Positions 23,895 through 35,807 are shown, numbered from the stretch's first letter. The stretch is DNA of 64,000 bases from Ceratothoa steindachneri (GCA_963969495.1 OZ018335.1:88136440-88200439), one strand, 5' to 3'. Notes: a model not told the origin generated them from the letters alone. A program made the numbers and translations.

Positions 23895-24340
23895 ATTCTT
23901 CCTCGGGACTCCCCACTACGGAGGCCTACAAGGGGCCAAAGCTACTGCAACTCTCGATTTGGTTTCGACCGGTATGTCCTTTTGGAGAATGGATACGGAT
24001 CCACCACACCATCATTTTAGACCGAAGAGGCTGCCCGAATTTTCCTACGCACGGAAAAAGAGCTGCCAATGATAGGTTTCTCCTTGCGCATTGGCCAACG
24101 AAGGCGATGAAGATGCACAACCTCCTCTGACCTTCATGAAAAAACAATTCAGAATCAGTCCGAAAAAAAACGAGCAGAGGTAAGGTAGCCTTTCGGGGCC
24201 ACTCGATAGGAGAGAGAAGAGGGGGAAATAAAGGGCAGTAAAAAAAAGTAATAGGGAAGGGGGTATTAAAAGTCTGGTTCGCATGACCATGGGATCCCAA
24301 AGAGTCCCAGGGCTGACCCCCTCGCCACAAGAAACCTAGA

Positions 24341-24737
24341 GCCTTTCTAGGACCAACCTCTAAAAAAAGAAAAGGCCCCTGAGAGAGGGGGGGGGGAAAT
24401 GGAACAAATTAACAGCAGAACTTTGCAAGAAAATAGTGAGCTCTGTGATCGTCGTTGCGCCTTAGCAATAGAAAAAAAAGGTTTCAAAGACTCTTATTAA
24501 GCGTTTTAAGTTTCATCGTTGTCAAACTTCGCCTTGTTTCTAGTGGATTTGCATTCTAAGTAACTCTGTGATTGATTGTTCTCTTATTTTGCACGTGACA
24601 AGATTTTATTTTGTTAGTTTATTTAGTATAATTTCTTGAATATACGATTGTATCATCTGAAATCTAGAAAATATATTAAATACATGCCTTTATGTACCAT
24701 GGAAATTTTACTTAGCTACTCGTCATATTTTTGTAGA

Positions 24738-24738
<1 letters not shown>
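24341..24738. other. Spacer, nothing recognised
   Basis: AT-rich sequence between LINE B and the foldback element; a G10 run near 24390 is the only notable feature. Confidence 0.4.
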
Positions 24739-24773
<35 letters not shown>

Positions 24774-26003
24774 AACTAACTCTATAATTTAAGAAGAGGA
24801 TTTTTTGTGAGTATTTGAATAATAATTTTATCTTAGTTCGGTTATGACTTAAGTATATTTTAAATTTTTATTAAGGTAATTTATAAGAATTTTTTTAGAG
24901 TTTGAAAGAAACAAAATAGTTTAGTTCAGGAAAAATAAATATGATTATCCGATGCTTTTTAATGTTTTAAAAGAAAATGAATTACAATTGGTGAAGTTCA
25001 GAAAATTTATTAAAATTTAACCATGGCTGCTTTTTTTAGATTTTAGATTTTAATCTTAGTAGTGAAGCGCAAGCTCCCCCTCACTGTAGGGGAGGGGGAG
25101 ATAGTGGCGAAGCCATTGCCTGGTTTTAATAAAAGGAAATTGTTCTATTATTTTGGTCGGTAGTATATGTGGAAGGTGGAATTTGGAGCGGTGTTACCAT
25201 CTCCTACGTTTTTCAGTAGCCCTAAATCCCATACATTTATTATTATTGAGTCCTGCCTCAAAGATTGTATTTAAAGTGGCATTTTTCATTGCAGGACAAA
25301 TTAGGAGATTTTAAAATCCCTTCTAATTACCACTTCCAACAGAGTTTGCCAGATGTTATTTGATCGCTCGCGGTTTTGCGTACAAAATTTCTCAAAAGGT
25401 TATCGACTGATTTGAAGGAAATTTTGTTGTGGGTTGGGGTTTGAACCAAAGAAGAATTAATTGAATATGGGAGTAGATTCTAGATCACTTATTCATTTTT
25501 TGTTTACAAGGTCTCAAGGATTAGTTGATTAGGTTTGAGGTCGGATGTGGATTCTGGATCATTTATAAACTTTCTTTAACTTCGCAAGATGGGTATTTTC
25601 GCCAATATAAAAAATAAAAAAAAACAGGCAATGGCTTCGCCACTCCCCCCTACGGGGGCAGCTTGCGTTTCGCTACTTAGATTAAAATTTAAAATCTAAA
25701 AAAAAAGAAGCCATGGTTAAATTTTTATAAATTTTCTGAAGTTCGCCAATTATAATCATTTCAAAAAAGAACTCTAAACTAAATTTACCCCCTTTCAAAA
25801 TATCACCTAGCTAAAATATAGTTATAAAAAATATATAAAAATAAATTTTCTGAACTTCACCATTTGTAATTCTTTGGGTTTTAAAAATAACTTTGATAAA
25901 AAACATAAGTCATAACCAAACTAAGATGAAATTATTATTCAAATACTCAAAAAAATCCCCTTCTTAAATTATAGAGTTAGTGAAGTGATGATGATGATAA
26001 GGG
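24739..26003. mobile_element. Foldback element with long inverted arms
   Basis: The left arm (about 24739-25125) starts with (CAT)n. It continues with ...AACTCTATAATTTAAGAAG, ...GGTTATGACTT, ...AACCATGGCTGC and ends near GGCGAAGCCATTGCCTG. The right arm (about 25625-26003) is the reverse complement of the same blocks in reverse order, ending in GATGATGATGATAA. The right arm has an extra block of roughly 100 bp around 25790-25870. About 500 bp of unrelated AT-rich sequence separates the arms, with no coding frame. A third copy of one arm is at 50783-51232. Long inverted arms without a transposase suggest a foldback or Polinton-unrelated MITE-like element. Confidence 0.75.
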
Positions 26004-26660
26004 CCTAGTCAAATTAAAAATTCCTAAAGATAATTTGTGATATTCTACCAACACAATTTGATCCCGATCTGTGAGATCAAAATATATATTTGTAGTGGCA
26101 ATTTTTGCCGAGTCAGTACAGTAATAGAGGGTTAGAAACATAAATGTATCCAATTTATAGCTGAGATAATATAGATTTACATGATAAATGTAAAATGCTA
26201 TATGTGGAAGAATATGAGATCCGTTTGGCATTATGGAAAATCAGCTTTTTGTTGATTATTCACAACCTACTGAAGATAGATACGTGATTCCTTATGCGAC
26301 GGGGATGGTTCTATGGTGAAGGAATTTTATGGTGTTACTTAATGTGTCCTATTGCTGATCCGTAGTGGAAATCCGGATTCATTCCGGTATAAGTTTTAAT
26401 CGCATTGTCGGAAAGATGCACTCTCTAAGTAAGTTCTAATTATGTATTGTTTCAATCATATTTGGGGTGAGAAAGTATGTCACTCCATGTTTTTATCTGT
26501 GCGTTGTAAAAGGGGACGCGATGTGTACTTAAACGTGATATGGGTGCAATTGACTAATAGCAATCAGTGAATGTATAGTGAGAGTGATGTAATTACAAAG
26601 GGGTTTGTCATCGAGTTTCGGTACCACTCTTAGGGCAGCGAAATGGGTTTTTTGATTCGG
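26004..26660. other. Spacer, nothing recognised
   Basis: AT-rich sequence between the foldback element and the L2-like LINE. Only short frames. Confidence 0.4.
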
Positions 26661-26699
26661 CTTGGCGGCTGCCTGTTTGCTTCTGCTGTGAATGCACGG

Positions 26700-28838
26700 T
26701 ATTCACAAGGCACTGACTCCAAAAGAGTAGAAAGCTCAAACTCACTGCAGCAATCATTACTCGCCTGCATTGACGTGCACGCACCACTTGTGACTCCTTA
26801 AAACCGCCATCACCGTGCCCCTTGGTTCACCATGGAACTCCATTCAAGGAGGTCCTTACGTGCCCATGAACGTGTCCTTCGTAAAGCATGCTCTGGTAGG
26901 CAGGACACGACCTACCTCTCACTTGCCTATCGCCTTGCTACTTCGACTTATTCTTCCAAATTAAAATCAGTGCGTGAGGCTCATTCACGCAAGCTTTTGT
27001 CTGAGAGCAAGGATGACCCTCGGACTATCTTTCGTCTCCTCTCTCGTCTTTCCTCGCCTAGCCCTATTTCCCCCACCTCTCTCCCCGTCAACCCCTCTAC
27101 TCCTTCTAAATTTTTCTCTGATAAAGTTTTTAACCTTCGCGCCTTTCTACCTCAGTCGTCTGAACAAGCCCATGATGTTATTCCTGACCATATTCAATTG
27201 CCGCTTAACGTCTTCACTCTGCGTCCTCTGAGGAAGTAACTGCCCTGATCTCACGCTCTAACAAATCTGGATACTCTAATGACGTCTTTTCACCCAAACT
27301 CCTCCACCAAATTCTCCCTGCTTTCTTTCCACTGATTCTTCATCTCTTTAACACTTCTCTTGCCACAGGGGTGGTTCCCTCTTCCTTCAAACATGCCTCA
27401 ATTCGTCTTATCCCTAAAAAACACACATTTGCTCCTCTGAACCATCTAGCTATTGCCCTATCTCACAGCTTCCATTCCTTTCTAAGGTCCTTGAGAAAGT
27501 GGTTATCTCTGGCCTTAATGACCATATTTCTAACTGCAATATCAATAAAATGTACCAGTCGGGGTTCAAAGCGAAGCACTATACTGAAACCGCTCTTCTT
27601 AATGTTTCAGACGGTTTACGTCGAGCAGCCGGTAGGGGTTGTACGTCCACTCTAATCCTCCTAAACCTCTCCTCTGCTTTCGGCACCATCGACCACATTG
27701 TCCTTCTTGATTGTCTTCACACTTTCCTTGGTCTCTCGGGCACTGCACTTGATTGGTTCCGCTCATACCTCTCCTCCCGCACTCAGTCGGTCGCACTCGA
27801 TAACCTCTCCTCCGAGCCCGCCCCCATTTATTTTGAGGTGCCTCAGGGCCCAGTCCTTGGCCCCCTCCTCTTTTGCATCTACTTACTTCTTCTTAGCTGT
27901 CTTCGTGATTTGGACCTGTTCTTCCATCTCTATGCTGGTGTCACTCAGATATACCTTTCCTCATCCCCTGTGTCCTTCTCTCTTTTCAGCCTACACCTCC
28001 ATAAACGAATGGCTGTCTGCCAACTTTCTCAAACTTAACCACGATAAAACTGAAGTTCTCTTTGTTGGTACCGCTTCGATAGTGGAGAAATCTAAAGCTC
28101 TCTTCCACTCCCTTAACTTTGAGGAAACCAATGTCGCCTTCTCTGATACCGTCAGGAATCTTGGTGTTATTTTCGACGAGAAACTCTCGTTTAAACCGCA
28201 CATTCATCGTATCTGTAAGTCTTCCCTCGGTTTCCTCCGCAACTTTTCACGTGTTCGATCCCATTTTGGTCGACGAAGCCTTGAGACTGCTATTCATGTC
28301 TTCGTCACCTCACGCTTAGACTACTGCAATTCTCTTCTAGTGAATCTCCCTTCTTCGTCACTTCGCCCCCTACAACTAGTTCAAAACTATGCTGCCAGGC
28401 TCCTCCTTCGCCGCCCCTGGTTCTCTCCTTCGATGCCTCTGTTACAGGAGCTACATTGGTTACCTATTAGCTTCCGTACCGAATATAGAAATTCTTCTCA
28501 ACACCTACAAGGCCCTAAACCTGGAGGCTCCACCTTATCTCTCGTCTCCCCTCTCCTGTAGTCAAACTCCTCGGGCACTCCGGTCTAATCTCGCTCCCAT
28601 CCTGAACACTCCTCGTTCTGTCCTCTGCTCGATGGGTGACCGTTCCTTCTCAGTTTGTGCTCCTAGACTCTGGAATGCTCTTTCTGCCGAAGTCCAATCC
28701 TCTCCCTCCCTTTTAAACGTCTCCTGAAGACTCATCTCTTCAGAATTGCCTTCTCTTCCCTGTAAACTTTCTCTACAATCGCTACACAACCTGCACTCTG
28801 GGAGGGCTGACAACCCGGAAGGGCACATTATAAATACC

Positions 28839-28870
<32 letters not shown>
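26700..28870 (+). mobile_element. L2-like LINE, 5'-truncated, with (ATT)n tail
   Basis: Begins in the EN-RT linker (APWFTMELHSRRSLRAHERV) and runs through RT and C-terminal region to GGAAGGGCACATTATAAATA followed by (ATT)n (28840-28870). The repeat tail in place of poly(A) and the C-terminal string ELHWLPI, TYKALNLEAPPYLSS, GDRSFSVCAPRLWNALSAEV are typical of the CR1/L2 assemblage. Endonuclease and ORF1 are absent. Confidence 0.8.
26832..28730 (+). pseudogene. L2-like reverse transcriptase, inactivated
   Basis: Four frames in order: linker (26832-27239), RT fingers/palm (27499-28038), thumb (27698-28561, best read from FLKLNHDKTEVLFVGT) and C-terminus (28389-28727). Motif A reads LILLNLSSAFGTIDH where the family has LLDLS.AFDT, so the catalytic Asp is Asn. 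Motif B is FEVPQGPVLGPLLF. Motif C reads FHLYAGVTQIYLSS where YADDTQ is expected, so both catalytic Asp are lost. Many frameshifts. Confidence 0.8.
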
Positions 28871-28873
<3 letters not shown>

Positions 28874-28904
28874 CATATATATAGCTTTGTATCTTATTCC
28901 CTAG

Positions 28905-28965
28905 CCACAATTGTGTAGCCTTTGAAAATGAATGTGTATATATATCGAAACGCGTAAGGCCAATA
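28905..28965 (+). other. Hammerhead-like motif next to the L2-like LINE
   Basis: Reads ...ATTGTGTAGCCTTTGAAAAT, GA, a TA-rich stem region, CGAAACGCGTA, then AGGCCAAT. GCCT pairs with AGGC and ATTG with CAAT (a stem I with internal loop), and GAAAC-NN-GTA gives a 2-bp stem III as in minimal type I hammerheads. The CTGATGA core is degenerate (TTGAAAATGA). Similar motifs are known from Penelope-like elements. Activity is doubtful. Confidence 0.3.
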
Positions 28966-29175
28966 AAGAATTTCGTTTTGCTTAGTGCACTAGTTTTCTG
29001 CCCTCGTGCGTCACGACTTTCTAATAAATTTTGGCGAACTAATCCATGGGTTAAGCCAAGACCAAAAGCGGAACATAAGACGAATCGAGACACACGAAAA
29101 GAAAACAATTAACAATAAGTTAGTAGTCGCCTTCAACAAAACATTTTACAAAGAAAGTTTACTGCCCAACTATAC

Positions 29176-29177
<2 letters not shown>

Positions 29178-29239
<62 letters not shown>
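29178..29239. repeat. (TA)n microsatellite, about 62 bp
   Basis: Uninterrupted TA dinucleotides, followed directly by the hammerhead-like sequence on the minus strand. Confidence 0.95.
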
Positions 29240-29241
<2 letters not shown>

Positions 29242-29312
29242 CCCAATTTATTGGGAAAATATGTTTCGAGGGAGACATCGATCGGTCATCTTCAATCACT
29301 GGCAAACTCATG
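29237..29312 (-). other. Second hammerhead-like motif beside (TA)n
   Basis: The minus strand reads CCAGTGATTGAAGATGACC, a possible stem II (GATCGATGTCTCCCTC), then GAAACATATTTTCCCAATAA. CCAGT pairs with ATTGG further on. GAAAC and a GATGA core remnant are at the right spacing, but the expected GUH after the two-base loop reads ATA/ATT. Probably a decayed relative of the motif at 28905-28965. Confidence 0.25.
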
Positions 29313-29569
29313 AATGCAGAAAGATACTTAACCTAAGGACAAACAAATTTACAAGTCAATGTAATTGTGTGTGGGGGGGAAGGGGTATGAAACGACATTT
29401 TTTTTAGGAAAGGCCGGAAGAGTCGTCTGCTTATCGAAGGATTAGTGTTGATTTGCCCATCTGAAGAATTAAAGTTTGGAATTTTCTTTAGGAGAACTGA
29501 TTCTATCAGACGCATATGTATATAGTCATAGACCATAAGGAAAATGGTTTAATCAATTGTCCCCCAAAA
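29313..29569. other. Spacer, nothing recognised
   Basis: Short mixed sequence with a G7 run near 29372 and a T8 run near 29400; no gene. Confidence 0.35.
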
Positions 29570-30005
29570 GAATATGAAGTTTGGTGAAGGACCTCTCATG
29601 ATCTGGGGCGTCCTTTTCGTTAAAGGGTACTGAGCTACTTGTGTGCTTACGGGGAACAATAAATGGAGAACTAAACAAGAAATTGTTGTGACAGCACGCT
29701 TTGCCCCACTTGCGAACCTCTGAAGTCCCCTCCTGAAATTTTTATGAAGGATAACCCTTCTCACCCCTCTGCCACAGGAAAATGTCGGTGAAGTACTTCT
29801 TGGGCGACGAGCACATCACTCTTATGAACTGGCTTGCAAGGAGTCCGGACCTGAATTCCATTAAAATGCTTGGAAGACATTTGAATAAAATCAGAGAAAA
29901 TAATTTCAAGAACTCTGGGAAATTCCTCAAGATTAATGGGGCAAGATTAGTGCGCAACCCATTTGCTTCATTCCTTGGGGAGGGGATGTTAATCCATCAT
30001 CGATA
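29570..30005 (+). mobile_element. Tc1-type transposon relic
   Basis: EGPLMIWGVLFVKGY near 29585 matches the SVMVWG..S..G stretch of Tc1 transposases. After frame changes, ITLMNWLARSPDLNSIKMLG (29800-29880) matches W.A.SPDLNPIE..W, with the catalytic Glu replaced by Lys (SIKM). No termini found. Distinct from the relic at 18100. Confidence 0.7.
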
Positions 30006-30206
30006 ATAAACACCACACTAAATATTAAGTATTTAAAAATTACACAAAGGTTTTCCAATGATATTATTTAAACGTAATATTTCAATAGAAATTTGTTCTT
30101 GTTATTATTCGGATCATTCTGGACACTTCAAGTTCTCTGGTAATTTGCTTATCTGCTGAGAACTTTCGGTTTATTCAGCTAAATTTTCATAACTTTTATC
30201 CATACA

Positions 30207-31114
30207 TACGAGGGGCGGTCAATAAGTTTTGCGAATCGGTAGGGCAAAACAGAGGAAGGGGGATGGCTGTTTGTGGGAGTGTTAGGACAAGTTATGACAA
30301 GTCAGGAACTGCACCCGCACGCCCCTGCCTCGTCTATTTAAGAAGCAGTAGCTGATCGCAGATCATCAGTCACAAATTTTTCAACAATGGAAAAGGTTGA
30401 GCATCGCGCAGTGATCAAATTTTTGACCAAGGAAGGTAAGAATGCAAAAGAGATCCACGAACGCATGGTTGCACTGTACACCGACACCGCCCTTTCCTAT
30501 ACAGCCATTGCTCGATGCAATAGGGAGTTCCGCCATGGTCATGAGTACCTTGAAGATGACCCCTATCCATAACGCCCATCAGACGTAACCAACGAGTACA
30601 ATGTAGCCCGTGTGGAGAGGATGATCCTCGAAAATCGACGGGTGAAGGTCGAAGAAATCGGGCGAGAACTTGAAATATCACATGGAAGTGTTATGAACAT
30701 CATCCACGACAGTTTGGCCATGACCAAGGTCTCTGCCCGTTGGGTCCCTAGAAACCTCACGCCCTATGATCGACTTCAACTACGTCAAAGTCCACAAGGC
30801 CAGAGTTGCACAAGCTGCCCTGCAGATTACAGGAGCTCAACCATCTCCCCTACAGTCCAGATCTGGCCCCTAGCGACTACTTTTTATTCCGCCACCTCAA
30901 GGCTGCACTGCGTGGACGCCGGTTTGGGGACGATGAAGATGTCCAGCTCGCCGTCCAGGAGTGGATTGAACAGCAGTCGGGAATTCGAAGCCTCAGGGAC
31001 AAGTAGCGCAAGTGCATTAAAGTCGAGGGTAGTTATCTTGAAAAATATAAACACTTTTCCTCATATCTCGTTTCCTTATATCCGAATTGCAAAACTTATT
31101 GACCACCCCTCGTA
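30207..31114 (+). mobile_element. Internally deleted mariner-like element, dispersed copy
   Basis: Ends in 24-bp inverted repeats starting CGAGGGG(C/T)GGTCAATAAG with one mismatch, flanked by TA. A TATTTAAG box (about 30338) lies 45 bp before an ATG at 30387 that opens a mariner transposase: MEKVEHRAVIKFLTKEGKNA (first helix-turn-helix), with a stop after 61 codons (DDPYP*), then ERMILENRRVKVEEIGRELE and ISHGSVMNIIHDSLAMTKVS. The sequence then jumps from LQLRQ to VHKARVAQ, so the first two catalytic Asp are missing, and resumes with YSPDLAPSDYFLFRHL and the C-terminus. The same deletion junction occurs in all macrosatellite copies. Confidence 0.85.
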
Positions 31115-31691
31115 AATGTTATCGTACGCCAATTTTGAAAACCTTGGATTTTCTTTGGCCAAAGTTATAGAAGATCTTGTGATGTGAATACAGAGTGTTC
31201 TCTACTTTATGAAAAATATTGTATACAGCCTAAATAAATGAGTTAGGGTGCTATGTATGACCAGTAGGACGCGAAACTCTAAAATTTGCTTCTCTTCCTT
31301 AGAGAAGACAGATCATCTTGAGAGGGAGGGGCAGATCTGAGATTTGTGATGACATTAATTTGTTGAAACTTATTAAAAAGGCAATTGTGGTTAATTAGGC
31401 GTAATAAGGATCGAACCCGTTTTCCGGTGGCATGTAACGTCGTCAGTTTACGAGGTACATTTCTGGTGTGATTAAGTTCATTGGGTTCCTCAGAAGGAGA
31501 ACGGAAGATAAGAACATAACTATCTATCTATTCTGGTCTCCTTTTCATCCTCTGCCATTGACCTCTGCCGACTCAAAGTTATAAGTGGGTTAAGTGATAA
31601 TAATGATAACTATGGCGATGGTAACGAACAAGACAAAATAGCCTAAATCTCACTCTCGCCCCAACTAATTCAACACAGACGTGCTAAAATG

Positions 31692-31736
<45 letters not shown>

Positions 31737-32385
31737 CTATCTCTCGGCCGATCTCAAGCGACAATTTTGATAATAAAGATTTATTTGGGGGGAAAAACGA
31801 TCAATTGAAACGTATACAACAATAGCAGTCCTTAAAATTTAGCAACAAAGAAAAATAGACTCATAGGTCTAATCGAAAGGAAGTTACAAGGGTGAAAAGA
31901 GACCTAGGAAGAAAAAGGATTGAGTTAATACGACAGGGTATCAGTATCAGAGATAAAGGGAATGGGTAAAGATAAGAAGGCAAAAAAAGGGGATACTTTT
32001 CTTAGCAGATTTTGGAATGAGTCTCATCTAACTAGTGAACGTTGATAGTGATTATCTTTATTAATGGACGTTGGAAATGTTTATCTTCAATAAAATATTA
32101 TTTTGGTGAAGGTTTAGGTTAGGTTAATACATTTGAAGTACATTTTCGGAATGCTTATGTGGAATTGTCAAATTTGGGAGTGGATATTTTGACTTGGTCA
32201 TTGTAGAGAGTACTCACATCTTTACTAGTGGTGGTTGAGAGTGTTTATCTTTGCTCGATCCCAATGGGATTTAAGACTAGTTACGTCATATGTTAATGGC
32301 CTAGTGATCCTTTAAAATTAACATTAACCGGATCATTTTGAATCGACAACCACAACACAAAAATGAATCCTTGGTGGATATGTTT
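31115..32385. other. Spacer with one (TA)n tract
   Basis: No gene recognised. (TA)n occupies 31693-31732. The right part grades into the 37-bp satellite. Confidence 0.45.
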
Positions 32386-33512
32386 CGAAAGTCTCAAAAT
32401 CTAATTCTTTGTAGATTTATTTAAAAACCCTCACAATCTAATTCTTTCAAGCTACATAATATAAATCTCTGTAGCTAAATTTAGAAACCAACACGATCTA
32501 ATCATTTGTAGTCAGATTTAAAACCCACAACATTTAATCATTTGTAGCTACATTTAAAAACCACACGATTTAATCCTTTGTAGCTATATTTAGAAACACA
32601 TACGATCTAATCATTTGTAGCTACATTGAGAAACGTTCACAAACGTAACCTTTGTAGCTACATTTACAAGTTCATATGATCTAAACCTTTGCAGCTAAAT
32701 TTAAAAAGTCACACTATCTAATCCTTTGTAGCTAAACTAGAGACACACTTAATTTAATCATTTATAGATGCATTTAAAAACCCTCATGATCTAATCCTTT
32801 GAAGCTACATCTAGAAACTCTAACTGCATTTATAAATACACACAATCTAGTCTTTTGTAACTTCATTTAAATACTTACACGATATATTACTTTGAATCTA
32901 CTTTTAGAAAACCAAACGCTTTAATCCTTTCTAGCTAGATTTTGAAACCTACACGATCGAAACTTTTCTAGCTACAGATATATCCCCACTAAATCTAATC
33001 CTTTGTAGCCACATTAAGAAACTAAAACGTTGTAAACCTTTGTAGCCAGATTTAGAAACCCCAAAGATCTAATCCTTTGTAGCTACATTTATAAGTCCAC
33101 ACGGCTTAAACCTCTGTAATTACATTTAGAAACATACATGATATGACCCTATGTATCTATACTTAGAAACCTAAATATTCTAATTAGTTGTAGCTAGATC
33201 TAGAAACCCACACGATTTTTTCCTTTGTAACTACATTTATAATCCCACATGATCTAATTCTTTGTGGTTACATGTAGAAACTAACAAGTTGTAAGTCCCT
33301 GTAGTCATATTTAGAAACCCACACAATTTAATCCTTTGTAGCTACATTTATAAACCCAGACGACCTAAACTTTTGTAGCTACATTTATAAACACAGACGA
33401 CCTAAATCTTTGTAGCTACATTTATAAACACAGACGACCTAAACCTTTGTAGCTACATTTAGAAACACAGACGACCTAAACATTTGTAGCTACATTTAGA
33501 AACTCATACGTT
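32386..33512 (+). repeat. 37-bp satellite, block 1
   Basis: About 30 tandem copies of a 37-bp unit containing GTAGCTACATTTAGAAACCC followed by a variable C/A-rich half with GATCTAA. Most units are diverged. The last four, with GTAGCT at 33375, 33412, 33449 and 33486, are nearly identical and exactly 37 bp apart, implying recent local amplification. Same orientation as blocks 2 and 3. Confidence 0.9.
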
Positions 33513-33679
33513 TTATCGGATCGGATGTAAATGAAAAGAAAAGCAGAGGGATGACTCTGGTGATCCACTGAGATTGGGTAGTATGAGGGGAAAATGGCGC
33601 AGGAAAAAGTGAAGAGGGGATAGGAAGAGTTAAAGGTCTGTGACTAGACACCAATGCGACGTTGTTTTTTTTTATGTGT

Positions 33680-33905
33680 GTACGTCTTACGACTGGTATG
33701 GAAGCTTACGCCAGTTAACGGCTGGTAACGTGGTCTGTTATGACTGGAGAAGGCACGATGCTCGGAACGTCGTCTGTTACGATTGGAGGAGGCACGAAGC
33801 TCAGAACGTCGTCTGATACGACTGATGAGGAAGATTACGCCAGTTTACGGCTGGCAACTCGTCTTATAAGACTGGAGAAGGCACGTTGCTCGACGGAGGA
33901 AGAGA
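33680..33905. repeat. 39-bp minisatellite with higher-order structure
   Basis: ACGT(G/C)GTCTG recurs at 33728, 33767 and 33806, exactly 39 bp apart, each followed by GACTGGAG(A/G)AGGCACGA. The flanking block CGCCAGTT(A/T)ACGGCTGG occurs at 33711 and 33839, so the array carries a larger nested repeat of about 128 bp. Confidence 0.75.
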
Positions 33906-34623
33906 CTACCAGTCGCTTGAAGATATGAATCGGTTATGTCGAATTACACGGGACAGAAGGACGTAATGAGACAACTTCAAGGTGGGGGATTTTATGTCTG
34001 TCTCCGAGTCTCTTCTCTCTCACCAAAAATTGTATAATTTTTTACATGCTCATTTAAGTGGGTGTGGTTACATAAAATATTAAAAATAGTAGGAAAGGTT
34101 TTATAATAATGGTCCAGTAATATTTGATTTAGTTACTAAGTTACTAATCTTTACAATTGAGCCACTGGTTATATAGAGCATTAAACACAGTGGGATGGTT
34201 TTTTACAATAACTATCCAGCTAACTTTATCCTAAGGCTAATGGGGTGGAAATGTCTTACAACTGAGCTAATGTGAATACATTGTGAAGATACAGGATACT
34301 CTTAGCTTAGTATTAACGAATGGTAAATAATTCACGACGATTAATGATTAAAGGTGGAGCCAGAGAGGGTTTATCCAAGAATGTCTTTTGCAAAAAAGAA
34401 AACAGTGAAAACAGAGGAAATTATTAGGTGTTATTAAAGAATTTGGATACTTAAGAGGAGGAATATTGCTTGTTGTTGCCATAGGGGTTAGCTGAAGCAG
34501 GGGGGATGGGTCAGCAAGAAGGGGGTCGGGAAAATGGGATGCCTGCGTCATATACTCCCCTTTTAGCTTCGGATGATAATGTACATTTGTGGAAATTTAT
34601 AAGCTCTTATTTCAGGCACATCT
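33906..34623. other. Spacer, nothing recognised
   Basis: Mixed AT-rich sequence with short frames only. Confidence 0.4.
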
Positions 34624-34855
34624 AATAATCTTTTAATTTTATTATTAATACTTACATTATTATTATCACCATTATCATTATTATCATAGTCATTATTTTT
34701 AACATCATCATTTTTATTACCATCATTATTGCTACTATTATTATCCCTGTTATTATCATCATTACTATTTCGAGTATCAATATTAATATTATTATTTTCA
34801 TTATTGTTATTATAAATATTATTATCATTATTAATATTATTATAACATAGTACAT
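34624..34855. repeat. Degenerate ATT/ATC triplet repeat
   Basis: Runs of ATTATTATC-like triplets; reading frames across it encode only Ile/Met/Val runs and are not genes. Confidence 0.85.
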
Positions 34856-34949
34856 ATGTAGTTTGATTATATGTAAGGATGTAATCCTAACTGGGGCAGC
34901 AAGTGAGTAGGGGTAGAAAGGATGAGGTACGAGCAAAGGAAACGCGAGA

Positions 34950-35773
34950 ATTAGGATGCTGCAGCTCACCTGTAGATAGGGGCTGGTTGCGGGTAGTCTA
35001 GATCTCCTGAGTGTCTCAACGGCAACGCAGCATGTTGTTTGGCTTGCATTTGCGTGTATGTTGGTTCTCTTGTTAGTTTCTTCAGCTGTTGTTTTCAGTG
35101 GGTGTAGGTGTGGGTGTATATGTAATAGGGACATTGATGTGTACCGAGGAAAGCTACATGCACATTTCAGCCCAGAGTTCTGAACTCTCTTTGCTCTCCT
35201 CCTCTATGTGTGAATCGTGGCTGAGTGTAATGGATGCGTATATTTGGAGCGGTCGAACGGGAATTTTGTATAAGTGTATTTGAAGTTTTCGCCTGGCAGG
35301 GTAAAACCTGCATAGCATTTTTGTTTGTGTGTTTTGCTCATGTATGTGTGATGTTTTGGTGTGGGTAAAAGGGGAGGTATTTGTCAAATGTGGCATCGAG
35401 TATCTTGGTGTGAGGTTTGTATGTAAGTCTTGTGCGGGCTGTGTAGTTTAGGTTTAGTTGGTGAGTGTAGATTTGTATTGGGGCATATAGTGACCTTGTA
35501 GCTATGAGCCACTTGCCTTCGTACTCGTCTTCTTGTCTAGTATCATCTGTCCACGGTGCATCATTGTGTATGGGTTCTAGCCGGAGACGAGAATGGCCTC
35601 GTCCTCAAGTTAGGACAGCTAACTTGGGGTCGTTGCGCCTCATTTGTGTAGATGAGAAATAGTGAAAAATTCAGCAAGTTACACTGGGGTACGCTGGCAC
35701 GTGGTGATAATGGATGTAATGTTGTTTTATTGTATTTGGTATTGGTAAAGTAGTGAGAGAGAAGTATTATGGT

Positions 35774-35807
<34 letters not shown>

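Larger units (their letters stand above)
18790..24340 (-). mobile_element. Jockey-like LINE B, near full length, decayed
   Basis: Read on the minus strand from about 24340 to about 18790: gag-like ORF1 with zinc knuckles, then endonuclease, RT and RNase H. At about 5.5 kb it is close to the length of a complete element of this type. It is unrelated in sequence to the J family on the other strand. Ends are approximate: the 5' end lies near the G-rich run at 24385 and the 3' end near the A/T-rich stretch at 18780-18800, with no clear poly(A). Confidence 0.75.

Noticed and set aside
24739..26003. Foldback element as a Helitron or LTR element
   Set aside because: The arms are inverted, not direct, and I see no CTRR end with a subterminal hairpin and no Rep/helicase or gag-pol.
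29006..29407. Frames with long Ile-Tyr runs (also at 48931-49128 and 19178-19531)
   Set aside because: The runs are translations of (TA)n microsatellites and do not indicate genes; only the RNase H remnant around 19372 has meaning.
30600..31115. 167-codon frame at 30612-31115 as one protein
   Set aside because: Only its first part is mariner sequence; after the deletion junction it runs out of the transposase frame.
34652..35134. 160-codon minus-strand frame rich in Ile and Met
   Set aside because: It is the translation of degenerate ATT/ATC triplets.
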